From: an uncultured Porphyromonadaceae bacterium
Lineage (GTDB): Bacteria; Bacteroidota; Bacteroidia; Bacteroidales; Muribaculaceae
Length of the DNA stretch: 64,000 nucleotides
Reading direction: 5' to 3'
NCBI GenBank assembly: GCA_947177405.1
Contig: CAMWUJ010000001.1
Coordinates: 41,673 to 105,672 of the forward strand
The first letter of the stretch is position 1, and every line of letters begins with the position of its first letter. Below, piece by piece: positions 44,958-53,629 of this stretch. The translations under genes and the position numbers were made by a program. The notes beneath the pieces were generated by a model, which was not told where the DNA came from, did not search any database, and saw only the letters and a program-made list of their open reading frames with translations.

Positions 44958-45374
44958 TTATAATATCTTCCTTTTGAAGAATTTAATACGCTTTATGGTA
45001 TGTGCTATGGCAAATGCTATCATTAAGAAACCGATTTTTCCATGAATACCTCCTAATGGACTATGTTCGTTTGCCATGAGCCAATGGATAAAAGTTACAA
45101 CTCCTGATATGAAAGTAAGAATATACAACCACCAGAGAATACGTGTCGGAACTTTTAATTTGCTAAATTTAGTAAGCCACTTTTTCCATTGAAAATGAAG
45201 GTAAATGTGCCATACCACAAGACACATAAACGGTAGTGCCACTATTATATGGAAAATAACCGGGAAGAAACCTCTACTTGACGTCGCTTCCAACTGTATG
45301 CTTGAGGCCAGTACAATCGGTAACAGAATTGCTAACAACCAATCGCATATCTTTAATCTTTGTGCTTTTGTCAT
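44958..45374 (-). CDS. Four-helix membrane protein (DUF4405/cytochrome b561-like)
   Basis: 138 aa with four hydrophobic helices (WLLAILLPIVLASSIQL, VIFHIIVALPFMCLVVWHIYLHF, ILWWLYILTFISGVVTFIHWL, GKIGFLMIAFAIAHTIKRI). Histidines in helices 2, 3 and 4 (FHII, WHIYLH, HGKIG, AHTI) are placed like heme ligands of small b-type cytochromes. Possible quinone or electron-transfer role. The -7 box CAAAGGTA (45379-45386, minus strand TACCTTTG) lies only 5 nt upstream of the ATG, so the mRNA may be nearly leaderless. Confidence 0.72.
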   Translation of the reverse strand: MTKAQRLKICDWLLAILLPIVLASSIQLEATSSRGFFPVIFHIIVALPFMCLVVWHIYLHFQWKKWLTKFSKLKVPTRILWWLYILTFISGVVTFIHWLMANEHSPLGGIHGKIGFLMIAFAIAHTIKRIKFFKRKIL

Positions 45375-45735
45375 AACGCAAAGGTATAAATAATTCGCGA
45401 GTTACGAAAGAAAAACCTTGTAATTATAGACTCGGAAGAGGCGGCACGAAGTTATCACGCGTTAAAATAAGCTGAGATTTACAGGGATGCATTATATAAG
45501 CCCTGAAAGATTAGCCGAACATCTGGGACGTTTCAGTTTTAGCAAGATAAAACTCGATCCAACCAAAAATGATAATGCAGGGTCGCATATCAGGGAGCAG
45601 ATATCGCCTTGCAGACGAAGGAATATAGAGAGCTATATGACTGAGTTAATTGAAAATCGACGAGTTTCCACTATTGATTAACAATGACGAGTCAAGAGGC
45701 AATAGATACCCATGAGATGCGAGTGAGGGAGTAAT

Positions 45736-45897
45736 TTAAAAACTTTATATCTGAGTGATGGCTATGGAATAACCCACTCAAAGGCATATAGACGGCTTCA
45801 ATGTGTTTCCCAGGGACAAAGCATCCTTTTCCCCGAAGAGGCAGAGGTTGCCACGGCATAAGCCGGTGTGGAGGCTACCCGGCGGTTAGCAGTGCCA
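45736..45897 (+). repeat. 162-bp duplication with GNAT-tail relic (copy 1)
   Basis: Nearly identical to 47960-48121. It begins with the last codons of the GNAT toxin gene (TTAAAAACTTTATATC ... TGA) and ends in the 3' part of the leftward gene found at 48022. Here both genes are otherwise missing, so this is the scar of a lost or moved toxin-antitoxin copy. It abuts the direct repeat at 45894. Confidence 0.88.
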
Positions 45898-45998
45898 CGA
45901 AGGTAAAACTATAACTTAAGAAAGATCGAGAATTTATCGGATGGCGACTTTAGGATAAACCACAGGTTCTTGGGAGCATAACAAAATTTTACCACAAT
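45894..45998 (+). repeat. Direct repeat, right copy, with two iterons
   Basis: Partner of 43195-43300. Two further 23-bp units start at 45989 and 46012 and a third is cut off near 46035-46043 by IS-like sequence. No ATPase gene follows, so this is the upstream region of a lost relative. Confidence 0.85.
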
Positions 45999-46043
45999 TT
46001 GCGAAATGTTTGTGCTTCAATTTGCCAAATGAAAGCGCCCCAA

Positions 46044-46090
46044 TGAACTGACCCCAAAAAGTTGAACACAAAACTTCTTGAGTGCAGTTC
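46044..46090 (+). mobile_element. Solitary IS3-like terminal sequence
   Basis: TGAACTGACCCCAAAAAGTT then GAACAC resembles the terminal inverted repeat of IS3-family elements (IS150 group). No transposase or second end is visible. It interrupts the iteron series, consistent with insertion and later deletion. Confidence 0.5.
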
Positions 46091-46139
46091 AGTTGTTAGA
46101 CACTCTAATTACCAGTAGCTTTCCATCAATGGAATATAA

Positions 46140-46787
46140 TTAATGTCGAGGAGTATTACAAGATGAACATCTTACATGGTAATGTTCAGAATACTTTCCG
46201 CATATTCTACATTTATTCCCTTTACTATTATATTCAGCCAACCAACTGGCGGTGCCGTAGATTTGTGATGGAGACGGGTCAATGCCACTGCCTCCACACT
46301 TGGAGCAACTGCTATTCCTCTTTGGTTTTGAACTATGTGAATCTCCGGATGAATCTTCCCATGAATAGTCAAAAGTGATCCCTTCTGATTGATAATATTT
46401 GTTTGCATCATAAAATGCTAACTGTTCTTCTTTACTGTCCACATACCAAGTTGTCATGGTCCAATCCCCATACATGGAAACAATTTGAGCCATTTTTGAT
46501 CTATCGGGTGATATTACATATTCTATTGTGCCATATTGACTTGTATTACGATATAAATCATCTCCGGATGGAAGAGTTTTTATGAATTTAGCTGGTGCGG
46601 CAGTACCGAAAGTGAACGGATCTCCAAATTGGGCAGTCGTACCGCCGTCATTGTAAACGGAAATGCTTCCATTAAAGCCAATCGAATGAGTTGGGTAATA
46701 GGTTCTGAAGAAAGCACCACTAAGAAAGCCGGCAGATACAGCAAGTGCATTAAAAATAAAACAGAACAATAATACTAATTTTTTCAT
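46140..46787 (-). CDS. Secreted protein with C-terminal Cys-rich zinc-ribbon region
   Basis: 215 aa. Signal peptide MKKLVLLFCFIFNALAVSAG, a beta-rich middle (SIGFNGSISVYNDGGTTAQFG, YGDWTMTTWYVDSKEEQLAFYD), then a Ser/Lys linker and a C-terminal segment with CSKCGGSG and CRICGKYSEHYHVRCSSC, eight Cys/His in paired CxxC arrangement. Zinc ribbons are unusual on exported proteins. Preceded by leader RNA copy B. Confidence 0.7.
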   Translation of the reverse strand: MKKLVLLFCFIFNALAVSAGFLSGAFFRTYYPTHSIGFNGSISVYNDGGTTAQFGDPFTFGTAAPAKFIKTLPSGDDLYRNTSQYGTIEYVISPDRSKMAQIVSMYGDWTMTTWYVDSKEEQLAFYDANKYYQSEGITFDYSWEDSSGDSHSSKPKRNSSCSKCGGSGIDPSPSQIYGTASWLAEYNSKGNKCRICGKYSEHYHVRCSSCNTPRH

Positions 46788-46834
46788 AAAAATTGATGCC
46801 GTAAGACTCCCTTCATTGGCGTTAGATTAAAGAT

Positions 46835-46966
46835 AAAAAGCGTGAGAGTCTGTATCTTCTACTCGTCTCACGTTCAGAGGCTCTGGAATGCCTTTCAGGA
46901 TGAAACGAGCAGTTAGAGCCTCACGCAGATATGTGAATATCATGTATCTTCTCACGGAGATACATG
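46835..46966 (-). ncRNA. Structured leader RNA element, copy B
   Basis: Minus strand, in order: hairpin CATGTATCT/AGATACATG (46941-46966), outer stem TGCGTGAG (46920-46927), a 13-bp second stem CTGCTCGTTTCAT with GTGAGACGAGTAG, third stem AGGC/GCCT with loop ATTCCAGA, outer stem closing CTCACGC (46840-46846) and UUUUU. The U-tract is 47 nt from the start codon at 46787. The loop CTGAAAGGCATTCCAGAGCC is close to copy C and recognisable in copy A. Confidence 0.78.
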
Positions 46967-47100
46967 TCATATATCACAATCGAAAGGCATCCATCACTGC
47001 ATCATTCGACCCTTGTTGAAATTTTCCAGATTTCTGAACGTCAAATGAGCGCGGATAAACGCTTCTTTTAATAATTATGCCAATCGGTGGATTGACAACG

Positions 47101-47131
47101 CAAATTTAGAAAAAACTTTTATGATTTCAAA
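47101..47131 (-). promoter_or_regulatory. Promoter for leader RNA copy B
   Basis: Minus strand TTTG (47128-47131), 19 nt, TAAATTTG (47101-47108), identical in geometry to the promoter of copy A. Start predicted near 47092-47095, about 255 nt before the U-tract. Confidence 0.7.
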
Positions 47132-47251
47132 ATCTTTTTGTAAGCTGATTGTATTGTTTCATCTAAATTTTGTTGAATGAGCTTTTATATAAATTTCATA
47201 CTCCAACCCTGAAATTTCTATTGGAATATCAAAAGTTTCATAGTTTTGTTG

Positions 47252-47259
47252 TATCTTTG
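47252..47259 (+). promoter_or_regulatory. -7 element of the GNAT toxin-antitoxin operon
   Basis: TATCTTTG 26 nt before the antitoxin ATG; -33 unclear. Autoregulation by the antitoxin is usual in these systems. Confidence 0.5.
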
Positions 47260-47285
47260 TACTCATACATACAAACATTTCTATT

Positions 47286-47444
47286 ATGGCACGACCAATT
47301 AAAGAAACGCCCGTCTTGATGGGCCAGGATGCAGATAGATTTGAAACACTCATTTCCAATCCCAAGCCCGTATCGAAGGAGGAGAAGGAACGCGCCCGCA
47401 AAGCGTATGAAGTAATGAAGTCCATAAGTAATTTTCAGTGGTGA
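47286..47444 (+). CDS. Short antitoxin preceding the GNAT toxin
   Basis: 52 aa, below the track cutoff: MARPIKETPVLMGQDADRFE, then a helical EEKERARKAYEVMKSI tail. The basic MARPIKETP start plus a charged C-terminal helix resembles small antitoxins paired with GNAT toxins in Bacteroidetes. One nucleotide separates its stop from the toxin ATG, the expected tight coupling. Confidence 0.75.
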   Translation: MARPIKETPVLMGQDADRFETLISNPKPVSKEEKERARKAYEVMKSISNFQW

Positions 47445-47445
47445 T

Positions 47446-47982
47446 ATGGATTTCAGCAAGCTAAGACAGTTCCAACTCTCTACCGATACCGACATAAAAC
47501 CATTCAAATGTTCAGATGAGGACTTGAACGAATTTCTTTTGGAAGATGCAAAGCATTTCCAAAAGGAACTTATGGCCGTTACTTATCTGCTCGAAGATAT
47601 GGAGCAGCATAAAACCGCGGCCTATTTCAGTTTGCTTGCTGACAAAATCACTTTCAATCCTGAAGAGAGAAGTAGATGGAATAGGCTGAATCGAAATATT
47701 CCTAATTCCAAACGGCGCAGGAGTTATCCGGCAGTTAAGGTGGGTCGTCTGGCCGTAAGCAAAGATTTTACCAGCCAAGGACTGGGGACATTCATACTTG
47801 ACAATATTAAGTATGCTTTTTCAAACGTTAAACGTCTTGGTTGCCGTTTTATAACGGTTGATGCACTAAGTTCTGCTGTTACGTTCTACGAACGTAACGG
47901 CTTCCAATTTTTTACCGAACAAGACAAATATGACGAAACACGTCTTATGTTCTTCGACCTTAAAAACTTTATATCCGACTGA
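47446..47982 (+). CDS. GNAT-family acetyltransferase toxin
   Basis: 178 aa. Start LRQFQLSTDTDIKPFKCSDEDLNEFLLEDA is the hallmark of toxin-type GNATs. The acetyl-CoA site is VGRLAVSKDFTSQGLGTFIL, and the late motif FYERNGFQFF follows. Known members acetylate aminoacyl-tRNA and stop translation. The last codons are duplicated at 45736. Confidence 0.85.
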   Translation: MDFSKLRQFQLSTDTDIKPFKCSDEDLNEFLLEDAKHFQKELMAVTYLLEDMEQHKTAAYFSLLADKITFNPEERSRWNRLNRNIPNSKRRRSYPAVKVGRLAVSKDFTSQGLGTFILDNIKYAFSNVKRLGCRFITVDALSSAVTFYERNGFQFFTEQDKYDETRLMFFDLKNFISD

Positions 47983-48121
47983 TGCCTATGGAATAACCCG
48001 CTCAAAGGCATATAGACGGCTTCAATGTGTCTCCCAGGGACAAAGCATCCTTTTCCCCGAAGAGGGAGGGGTTGCCACGGCATAAGCCGGTGTGGAGGTT
48101 GACCGCCGGTTAGCAGTGCCA
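47960..48121 (+). repeat. 162-bp duplication (copy 2)
   Basis: Covers the GNAT 3' end and the 3' part of the leftward 48022 gene; see copy 1 at 45736. The long match with intact genes on this side marks it as the source-type arrangement. Confidence 0.88.
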
Positions 48122-48441
48122 TTATAAATCATAAACGGTTTCTCCATGCTCCATCCCCGGGAATAATTGCGAACATATAGCTGCGCGAGCCCTCGCAGCC
48201 CTTTGGTTTTCTTACGTAGCTCCCCGATCAATTCCGTGAGATCGCTCACCTCGTTGATAAAAAATTCCACCATAGTGCGCCCACCCATAATCACGCGTGC
48301 AAGCAGACGGTCGCCATATCTTATAGGCCGTGAGCTCCCGAAGGCATTCTCATAACGACTCCGCGAATCGGCATATACATAATCGAAATACCCCTTACCA
48401 TATACTCCCTCTCCCAATCTCCTTTTCTCTACAGCAGTCAT
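48022..48441 (-). CDS. Conserved-looking hypothetical protein
   Basis: 139 aa, convergent with the GNAT gene. MTAVEKRRLGEGVYGKGYFDYVYADSRSRYENAFG, then GDRLLARVIMGGRTMVEFFINEVSDLTELIGEL: a compact alpha/beta pattern with clean codon use, unlike a shadow. No signal or membrane segment. Not recognised. The C-terminal about 30 codons fall within the 162-bp duplication and look less constrained, so the original stop may have been lost. Confidence 0.55.
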   Translation of the reverse strand: MTAVEKRRLGEGVYGKGYFDYVYADSRSRYENAFGSSRPIRYGDRLLARVIMGGRTMVEFFINEVSDLTELIGELRKKTKGLRGLAQLYVRNYSRGWSMEKPFMIYNGTANRRSTSTPAYAVATPPSSGKRMLCPWETH

Positions 48442-48591
48442 ATTTCTTTATTTTTATAGTGACAATGAATTTTTATAGTGACATTACAAAATTATCCTCT
48501 TTCAATGCCATTTTATTGCAGCGCAATATAAAAATACTTTAAAGCAATCCCCTCCGCATTACATTATAGCGGTTATTAGAGGATAATTGCG

Positions 48592-48599
48592 TAAATTTG
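48592..48599 (+). promoter_or_regulatory. -7 element of lysC
   Basis: TAAATTTG 29 nt before the lysC ATG at 48629. It lies within the longer track ORF, which supports the later start. Confidence 0.55.
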
Positions 48600-48628
48600 C
48601 AACCGAAATTTACCCAAGAGAAGATAAT

Positions 48629-49948
48629 ATGAAAGTATTGAAGTTCGGCGGCACGTCGGTAGGCACGCCGCAGAGAATCCAAGAGGTCGCAACGCTTGTA
48701 ACCGACGGAGAGAAGAAGATCGTGGTGCTCTCCGCAATGTCGAAAACTACAAATACCCTGATAGAAATTTCCGACTATCTCTACAAAAAGAATCCCGAGG
48801 GGGCCAACGACGTGATCAACCGTCTTGAGCAGACCTATATCCGCCATGTCGAAGATCTCTATTCCACCCGTGAATACCGCGAGCAAACCCTCGATGCCAT
48901 CAGAGGACATTTCGACTATATCCGCACCTTTACCAAAGATGTCTTCACACCCCATGAGGAGAAAGTGATAGTGTCGCAGGGAGAGCTTCTCTCCACACGC
49001 ATGATGCTCAATCTACTTCTCGAACGCGGTGTGAACGCCTGCATGATTCCGGCTCTCGATTTCATGCGTACCGATGAGAACGGTGAGCCCGACACTGCCA
49101 AAATAAAGGACCGTCTGGGTCGTCTGCTCAACGAACTCCCGGAGGCCGACATATATATCACGCAGGGATTCATCTGCCGCAATGCATACGGAGAGGTGGA
49201 TAATCTCAAGAGAGGTGGAAGCGATTATTCAGCATCCCTGATAGGCGCGGCCATCAATGCCGACGAAATTCAGATATGGACCGATATCGATGGTATGCAC
49301 AACAACGACCCCAGAGTGGTGGAAAAGACCTCTCCGGTGCGTTCGCTGCATTTCGAGGAGGCTGCCGAGCTGGCCTATTTCGGAGCCAAAATTCTTCACC
49401 CCACTTGCATACAACCGGCTAAATTCGCCAACATCCCCGTGCGTCTGCTCAATACAATGGAGCCCGATGCCCCGGGCACAATGATATCCAACAATATCGA
49501 CAGTAAACGCATCAAGGCCGTAGCGGCAAAAGACAATATCACGGCTATCAAGATAAAATCGAGCCGTATGCTCCTTGCCCACGGTTTCCTGCGCAAAGTG
49601 TTTGAGATTTTTGAGAGCTACCGCACCTCCATCGACATGATATGCACCTCGGAAGTGGGAGTATCCCTCTCTATCGACGACACTACCCACCTACGCGCTA
49701 TCGTAGATGATCTCAAGAAGTATGGCACGGTAACGGTTGACCGCGACATGTGTATCGTATGCGTGGTGGGAGATATGGACTGGACCCACGCCGGATTTGA
49801 AGCCAAAGCCCTCGATGCGATGCGCGATATCCCCACACGTATGATCTCTTTCGGAGGAAGCAACTATAACATCTCTTTCCTCATCCGAGCCGAAGACAAG
49901 GAGAAAGCGCTCCGTTCTCTCAGCAAACATCTCTTCCATGAAGAATAA
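48629..49948 (+). CDS. lysC: Aspartokinase (monofunctional)
   Basis: 439 aa from MKVLKFGGTSVGTPQRIQEV. Kinase domain with FITQGF-like VSQGELLST and GGSDYSASLIGAAI; ACT region in the C-terminal third (MICTSEVGVSLSIDDTTHLRAI, FGGSNYNISFLI). Phosphorylates aspartate for lysine/DAP, threonine and methionine. Coupling to lysA suggests lysine/DAP control. Confidence 0.95.
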   Translation: MKVLKFGGTSVGTPQRIQEVATLVTDGEKKIVVLSAMSKTTNTLIEISDYLYKKNPEGANDVINRLEQTYIRHVEDLYSTREYREQTLDAIRGHFDYIRTFTKDVFTPHEEKVIVSQGELLSTRMMLNLLLERGVNACMIPALDFMRTDENGEPDTAKIKDRLGRLLNELPEADIYITQGFICRNAYGEVDNLKRGGSDYSASLIGAAINADEIQIWTDIDGMHNNDPRVVEKTSPVRSLHFEEAAELAYFGAKILHPTCIQPAKFANIPVRLLNTMEPDAPGTMISNNIDSKRIKAVAAKDNITAIKIKSSRMLLAHGFLRKVFEIFESYRTSIDMICTSEVGVSLSIDDTTHLRAIVDDLKKYGTVTVDRDMCIVCVVGDMDWTHAGFEAKALDAMRDIPTRMISFGGSNYNISFLIRAEDKEKALRSLSKHLFHEE

Positions 49949-49972
49949 GCCATCCAATTGCCCTGATTAACT

Positions 49973-51139
49973 ATGATTATCAAAGGACACTTTCCAATAG
50001 AATCTTTCAAGGAGCTTGACACTCCTTTCTATTATTACGATCTCGACCTTCTGCGCGATACCCTCGACGCAGTAGGTGACGCTGTGCGCCGGGATCCGGA
50101 ATTCAAGGTGCATTATGCAGTAAAGGCAAATGCCAATCCCACAATCCTTCGCACGATAGCCCACGCCGGATTCGGTGCCGACTGCGTGAGCGGTCCGGAA
50201 ATCGAAGTTGCTCTCAAAGCCGGTTTCAAACCCGAAAAAATAGTTTATGCCGGTGTGGGGAAAACCGACAAGGAGATAAATCTCGGCCTTGACCATGATA
50301 TCTTCTGTTTCAATGTGGAATCGGTGCCGGAGCTCGAAGTGATAAATGATCTGGCCGGAGCCAAGGGGAAAACCACCCGCGTGGCTATCCGCGTCAATCC
50401 CGATGTGGGCGCCCACACACACGCCAACATCACCACCGGTCTGGCGGAAAATAAGTTCGGAATAGCTCTTACCGATCTTGACCGCGTTGTGGATATGGCG
50501 CGCGCGCTCCCCAACGTGGAACTTATAGGCCTCCATTTCCACATAGGATCCCAGATTCTGGATATGACAGATTTCACGGCACTCTGCAACCGTGTCAACT
50601 CCATTGTGGAACATCTTGAGACAAGAGGAGTGGAAATCAAGGATATCAATGTAGGCGGAGGTCTGGGTATCGACTATAAGCATCCAAACCACCACCCCAT
50701 TCCCGATTTCGCTCTCTATTTCGCCACCTACCGGCGCCATCTGAAATTGCGTCCGGGCCAGAATCTTCATTTCGAGCTTGGCCGTGCCATTGTGGCGCAA
50801 TGCGGATCGCTTATCAGCCGCGTGGTATTTGTGAAGGAGGGCACAAAGAAGAAATTTGTGATACTCGATGCCGGCATGACCGACCTTATCCGTCCCGCCC
50901 TCTATCAGGCTTACCATAGGATTGAGAATATTTCATCCGATTCCGAGGAGATAGAGCGTTATGATGTGGTGGGACCCGTATGTGAATCCTCCGATGTATT
51001 CGGCAAGGCTGTGGACCTCCCTCTTACCCGTCGTGGCGATTTCATCGCACTCCGATCGGCAGGCGCTTATGGCGAGATAATGGCCTCACATTACAATTGC
51101 CGTCAGCTTCCGGGCGCGGCCTTTTCTGACACTATATAA
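49973..51139 (+). CDS. lysA: Diaminopimelate decarboxylase
   Basis: 388 aa PLP-dependent fold-III enzyme. PLP lysine in HYAVKANANPTILRT, HFHIGSQI, GGGLGIDY and the active-site Cys region GPVCESSDVFG are all present. Last step of lysine synthesis. 24 nt after lysC. Confidence 0.93.
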   Translation: MIIKGHFPIESFKELDTPFYYYDLDLLRDTLDAVGDAVRRDPEFKVHYAVKANANPTILRTIAHAGFGADCVSGPEIEVALKAGFKPEKIVYAGVGKTDKEINLGLDHDIFCFNVESVPELEVINDLAGAKGKTTRVAIRVNPDVGAHTHANITTGLAENKFGIALTDLDRVVDMARALPNVELIGLHFHIGSQILDMTDFTALCNRVNSIVEHLETRGVEIKDINVGGGLGIDYKHPNHHPIPDFALYFATYRRHLKLRPGQNLHFELGRAIVAQCGSLISRVVFVKEGTKKKFVILDAGMTDLIRPALYQAYHRIENISSDSEEIERYDVVGPVCESSDVFGKAVDLPLTRRGDFIALRSAGAYGEIMASHYNCRQLPGAAFSDTI

Positions 51140-51140
51140 T

Positions 51141-51947
51141 ATGATTAAGAATCCTCCGATTAAAGCATTATTTTTCGATATCGACGGCACCCTGGTGCCT
51201 TATGGCCTTGGACATATTCCCGAAGAGGTGTCGGAGGCTATTGCCGCCGTGCGCGCCAAAGGGGTGAAGGTATTCATCTCCACCGGGCGCCACCTGCATT
51301 GGATCAACAATTTGGGAGATACTGAGTTTGACGGTTATGTCACTGTCAACGGCGGGATGTGTCTCGATGCCGACAAGACCACCTGCATCCACAAGACATG
51401 TATAGATCCTTCGGATGTGGAGCGGCTCGCCGAATTCTCATCCCATCACGATATCCCCTTGGTGGTGGTGCCTGCTAAAGAAGATATCTTCATCACGCGC
51501 CACACTCCTGAGGTGGAATTCGTGGCCGAAGAGCTGCATCTCCCCTTTGTGCCTTTAGGCGAAGTGAAGGATGCTTTGGGTAAGGATGTGGTGCAACTGA
51601 TGGCTTTCGGTTCGGAGGAAGATCGCCGCCACAGCGGGCTCTTCGGTGAGACACTCTTACATTGCGAACCCACGAGCTGGAATCCCTATTTCTGCGACAT
51701 AATACCTAAAGGGAGCGACAAAAGCGCCGGCCTGGAAGCTATGGCGAGTCATTTCGGATTCGACATCTCAGAGACAATGGCGTTCGGCGACGGCAGCAAT
51801 GACATAGGGATGCTTAGAACGGCCGGAATAGGCGTGGCTATGGGTAATGCAGATCCGGAGGTGAAAGCAGCCGCCGATTATGTCACCACCGATGACACCG
51901 ACCATGGAGTGATCAATGCCCTGCGACATTTCGGGCTTATAGAATAA
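51141..51947 (+). CDS. Cof-type HAD hydrolase
   Basis: 268 aa. Motif I FFDIDGTLVPYG, cap region, motif IV FGDGSNDIGMLRTAG. IIB-cap HAD phosphatase for sugar or nucleotide phosphates; substrate unknown. Starts 1 nt after the lysA stop and ends before a strong terminator. Confidence 0.9.
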   Translation: MIKNPPIKALFFDIDGTLVPYGLGHIPEEVSEAIAAVRAKGVKVFISTGRHLHWINNLGDTEFDGYVTVNGGMCLDADKTTCIHKTCIDPSDVERLAEFSSHHDIPLVVVPAKEDIFITRHTPEVEFVAEELHLPFVPLGEVKDALGKDVVQLMAFGSEEDRRHSGLFGETLLHCEPTSWNPYFCDIIPKGSDKSAGLEAMASHFGFDISETMAFGDGSNDIGMLRTAGIGVAMGNADPEVKAAADYVTTDDTDHGVINALRHFGLIE

Positions 51948-51976
51948 TGCATTAAATACCTTATAATTATCTGACA

Positions 51977-52013
51977 ACAAGGCGTGCCGGTTTCGATCGG
52001 CACGCCTTGTTTA
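51977..52013 (+). terminator. Terminator after the lysC-lysA-HAD operon
   Basis: Perfect 13-bp stem ACAAGGCGTGCCG / CGGCACGCCTTGT with an 8-nt loop, followed by a short T-rich tract. It also serves the convergent permease. Confidence 0.85.
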
Positions 52014-52037
52014 CTTCCTTTAAATTAGACCTTGATT

Positions 52038-53528
52038 TTACACATCAAGGCGGATATCCCCCCTTGCAAGCATGATCACCGACACCACGGCCAGAACCGA
52101 AAGGATAAGGAAACAGAGAAATTCCTTTCTGCTGAATACACCTCCCACAATGCGATACGGATGAAGGATATCCCTTTTTCGTATATGACGGTTGGAATTC
52201 TGAGCACGAGCCACAATGAAGAATCCTGTACCGACAAGATAGAATATTGAAGTGACCATCAGGAGCCGGAAAGTGCCCGACCACATTATATATAGGCAGA
52301 AGAGAATCGCAGCGCCGGCAATCAGACGGTTTTGGATCTTTCCTCCCTTCAGGCGCTCCTCCCCTTTCGGGGTGCCGGCAAATTTCCATAGATAGAGTCC
52401 GCAGAAAAGATAAGGCGGGAGCACCATGAGGGCAGTGAGGTTGAGAGCTGCAACATAGATATTTTCAGCCGTTACCACCAGAAGCAGAAAACCGGTCATC
52501 ACAATCGTGGCGGTCGCCATCCCGAACCAAGGCATCCCATGACGGTTTAGCCTCATGAACTGTCGAGGAAAAATCTTCACGGCGGCAGCCTCGTATGGAA
52601 CCTGCGCACAAACGAGCGTCCACGCCACAAATCCACCGGTGAGCGACACTATAACGGAGGCTATCACAAACCATTTGGCCCAGACTCCTCCGCAGTGTTC
52701 AAGCACATACGCGAGCGAGGGATTGGGGAGCCCGGCCATAGCAGCACGGCTCATCACTCCATAACATAAAACAGACACAAGGATATATAGCGACAGGGCG
52801 AGCAGGAAGCCGGTAACAGTGGATCGACCCACATCTTTCGAACGTCGTGCCCTACCGGCCATCATCACGGCTCCTTCGATTCCTATGAAACTCCATATTG
52901 TGACCAGCATACAGGAGGAGAATTGCCTTTCAACACTCCCTATCCCCGACGAGGTATCATTCCCCCAGAAATCGGCCGAGAATATCCCAATACTGACACT
53001 TATCAGCAATATTCCGACTATCAGAACTATACAGGTGAATTTCAGAATAGAGAGAAGAGTATTGACAAAGGCGGCCGATCTCACTCCGCGAGATACGATT
53101 CCAAACATAATCCATACGAGTGCAGTCCCGAAAACAAATGTAAGCCAGGGATTATCGCGTAAGGGCGCCACAAACGACCCTACCGAGTCGTTGATCATCA
53201 CCGCATAAGTTACATTACCCAATATCACGCATAGCCAATATCCCCAGGCCATGTTGAAACCGCAATAGCGTCCGAATCCCTCCTGAGCGTATTGATAGAT
53301 ACCGGCCTTGAGATCGGGACGCGCATCGGCAAGCCGCTTGAAGGTGACAACCAAGAAGAATATTCCCAACCCTGTGATAAGCCATGCAAGCACCACTGCA
53401 CCCAAGGCGGCATTACGCGCAAGAGTCTGTGCAAGATTGAATATCGATCCCCCTATCACAGATCCGAACACTATACCTGTAAGACCCCAGAATCCCAACC
53501 TGTGCCTTATTCCTTTCTCCTCATTCAT
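52038..53528 (-). CDS. APC-family amino acid permease
   Basis: 496 aa, about 12-13 helices. LGFWGLTGIVFGSVIGGSIFNL is the helix-1 unwound substrate site; GIYQYAQEGFGRYCGFNMAWGYWLCV and SFIGIEGAVMMAGRARRSKDVG follow the basic amino acid/polyamine antiporter (ArcD/LysP-like) pattern. Convergent with the lysine operon. Exact substrate unknown. Confidence 0.88.
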   Translation of the reverse strand: MNEEKGIRHRLGFWGLTGIVFGSVIGGSIFNLAQTLARNAALGAVVLAWLITGLGIFFLVVTFKRLADARPDLKAGIYQYAQEGFGRYCGFNMAWGYWLCVILGNVTYAVMINDSVGSFVAPLRDNPWLTFVFGTALVWIMFGIVSRGVRSAAFVNTLLSILKFTCIVLIVGILLISVSIGIFSADFWGNDTSSGIGSVERQFSSCMLVTIWSFIGIEGAVMMAGRARRSKDVGRSTVTGFLLALSLYILVSVLCYGVMSRAAMAGLPNPSLAYVLEHCGGVWAKWFVIASVIVSLTGGFVAWTLVCAQVPYEAAAVKIFPRQFMRLNRHGMPWFGMATATIVMTGFLLLVVTAENIYVAALNLTALMVLPPYLFCGLYLWKFAGTPKGEERLKGGKIQNRLIAGAAILFCLYIMWSGTFRLLMVTSIFYLVGTGFFIVARAQNSNRHIRKRDILHPYRIVGGVFSRKEFLCFLILSVLAVVSVIMLARGDIRLDV

Positions 53529-53629
53529 TATGACCTATGTTTTCTTTTTTACCCTATTTATAACGATTCTTCGACCATTATATTTTTAAAGTTGTTATTG
53601 AAGTAAGATATAGCATTTATAGAATCAAC

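Noticed and set aside
45487-45681. 64-aa ORF near the duplication
   Set aside because: No promoter, no recognisable domain, in a region of remnants; may be a relic but cannot be supported.
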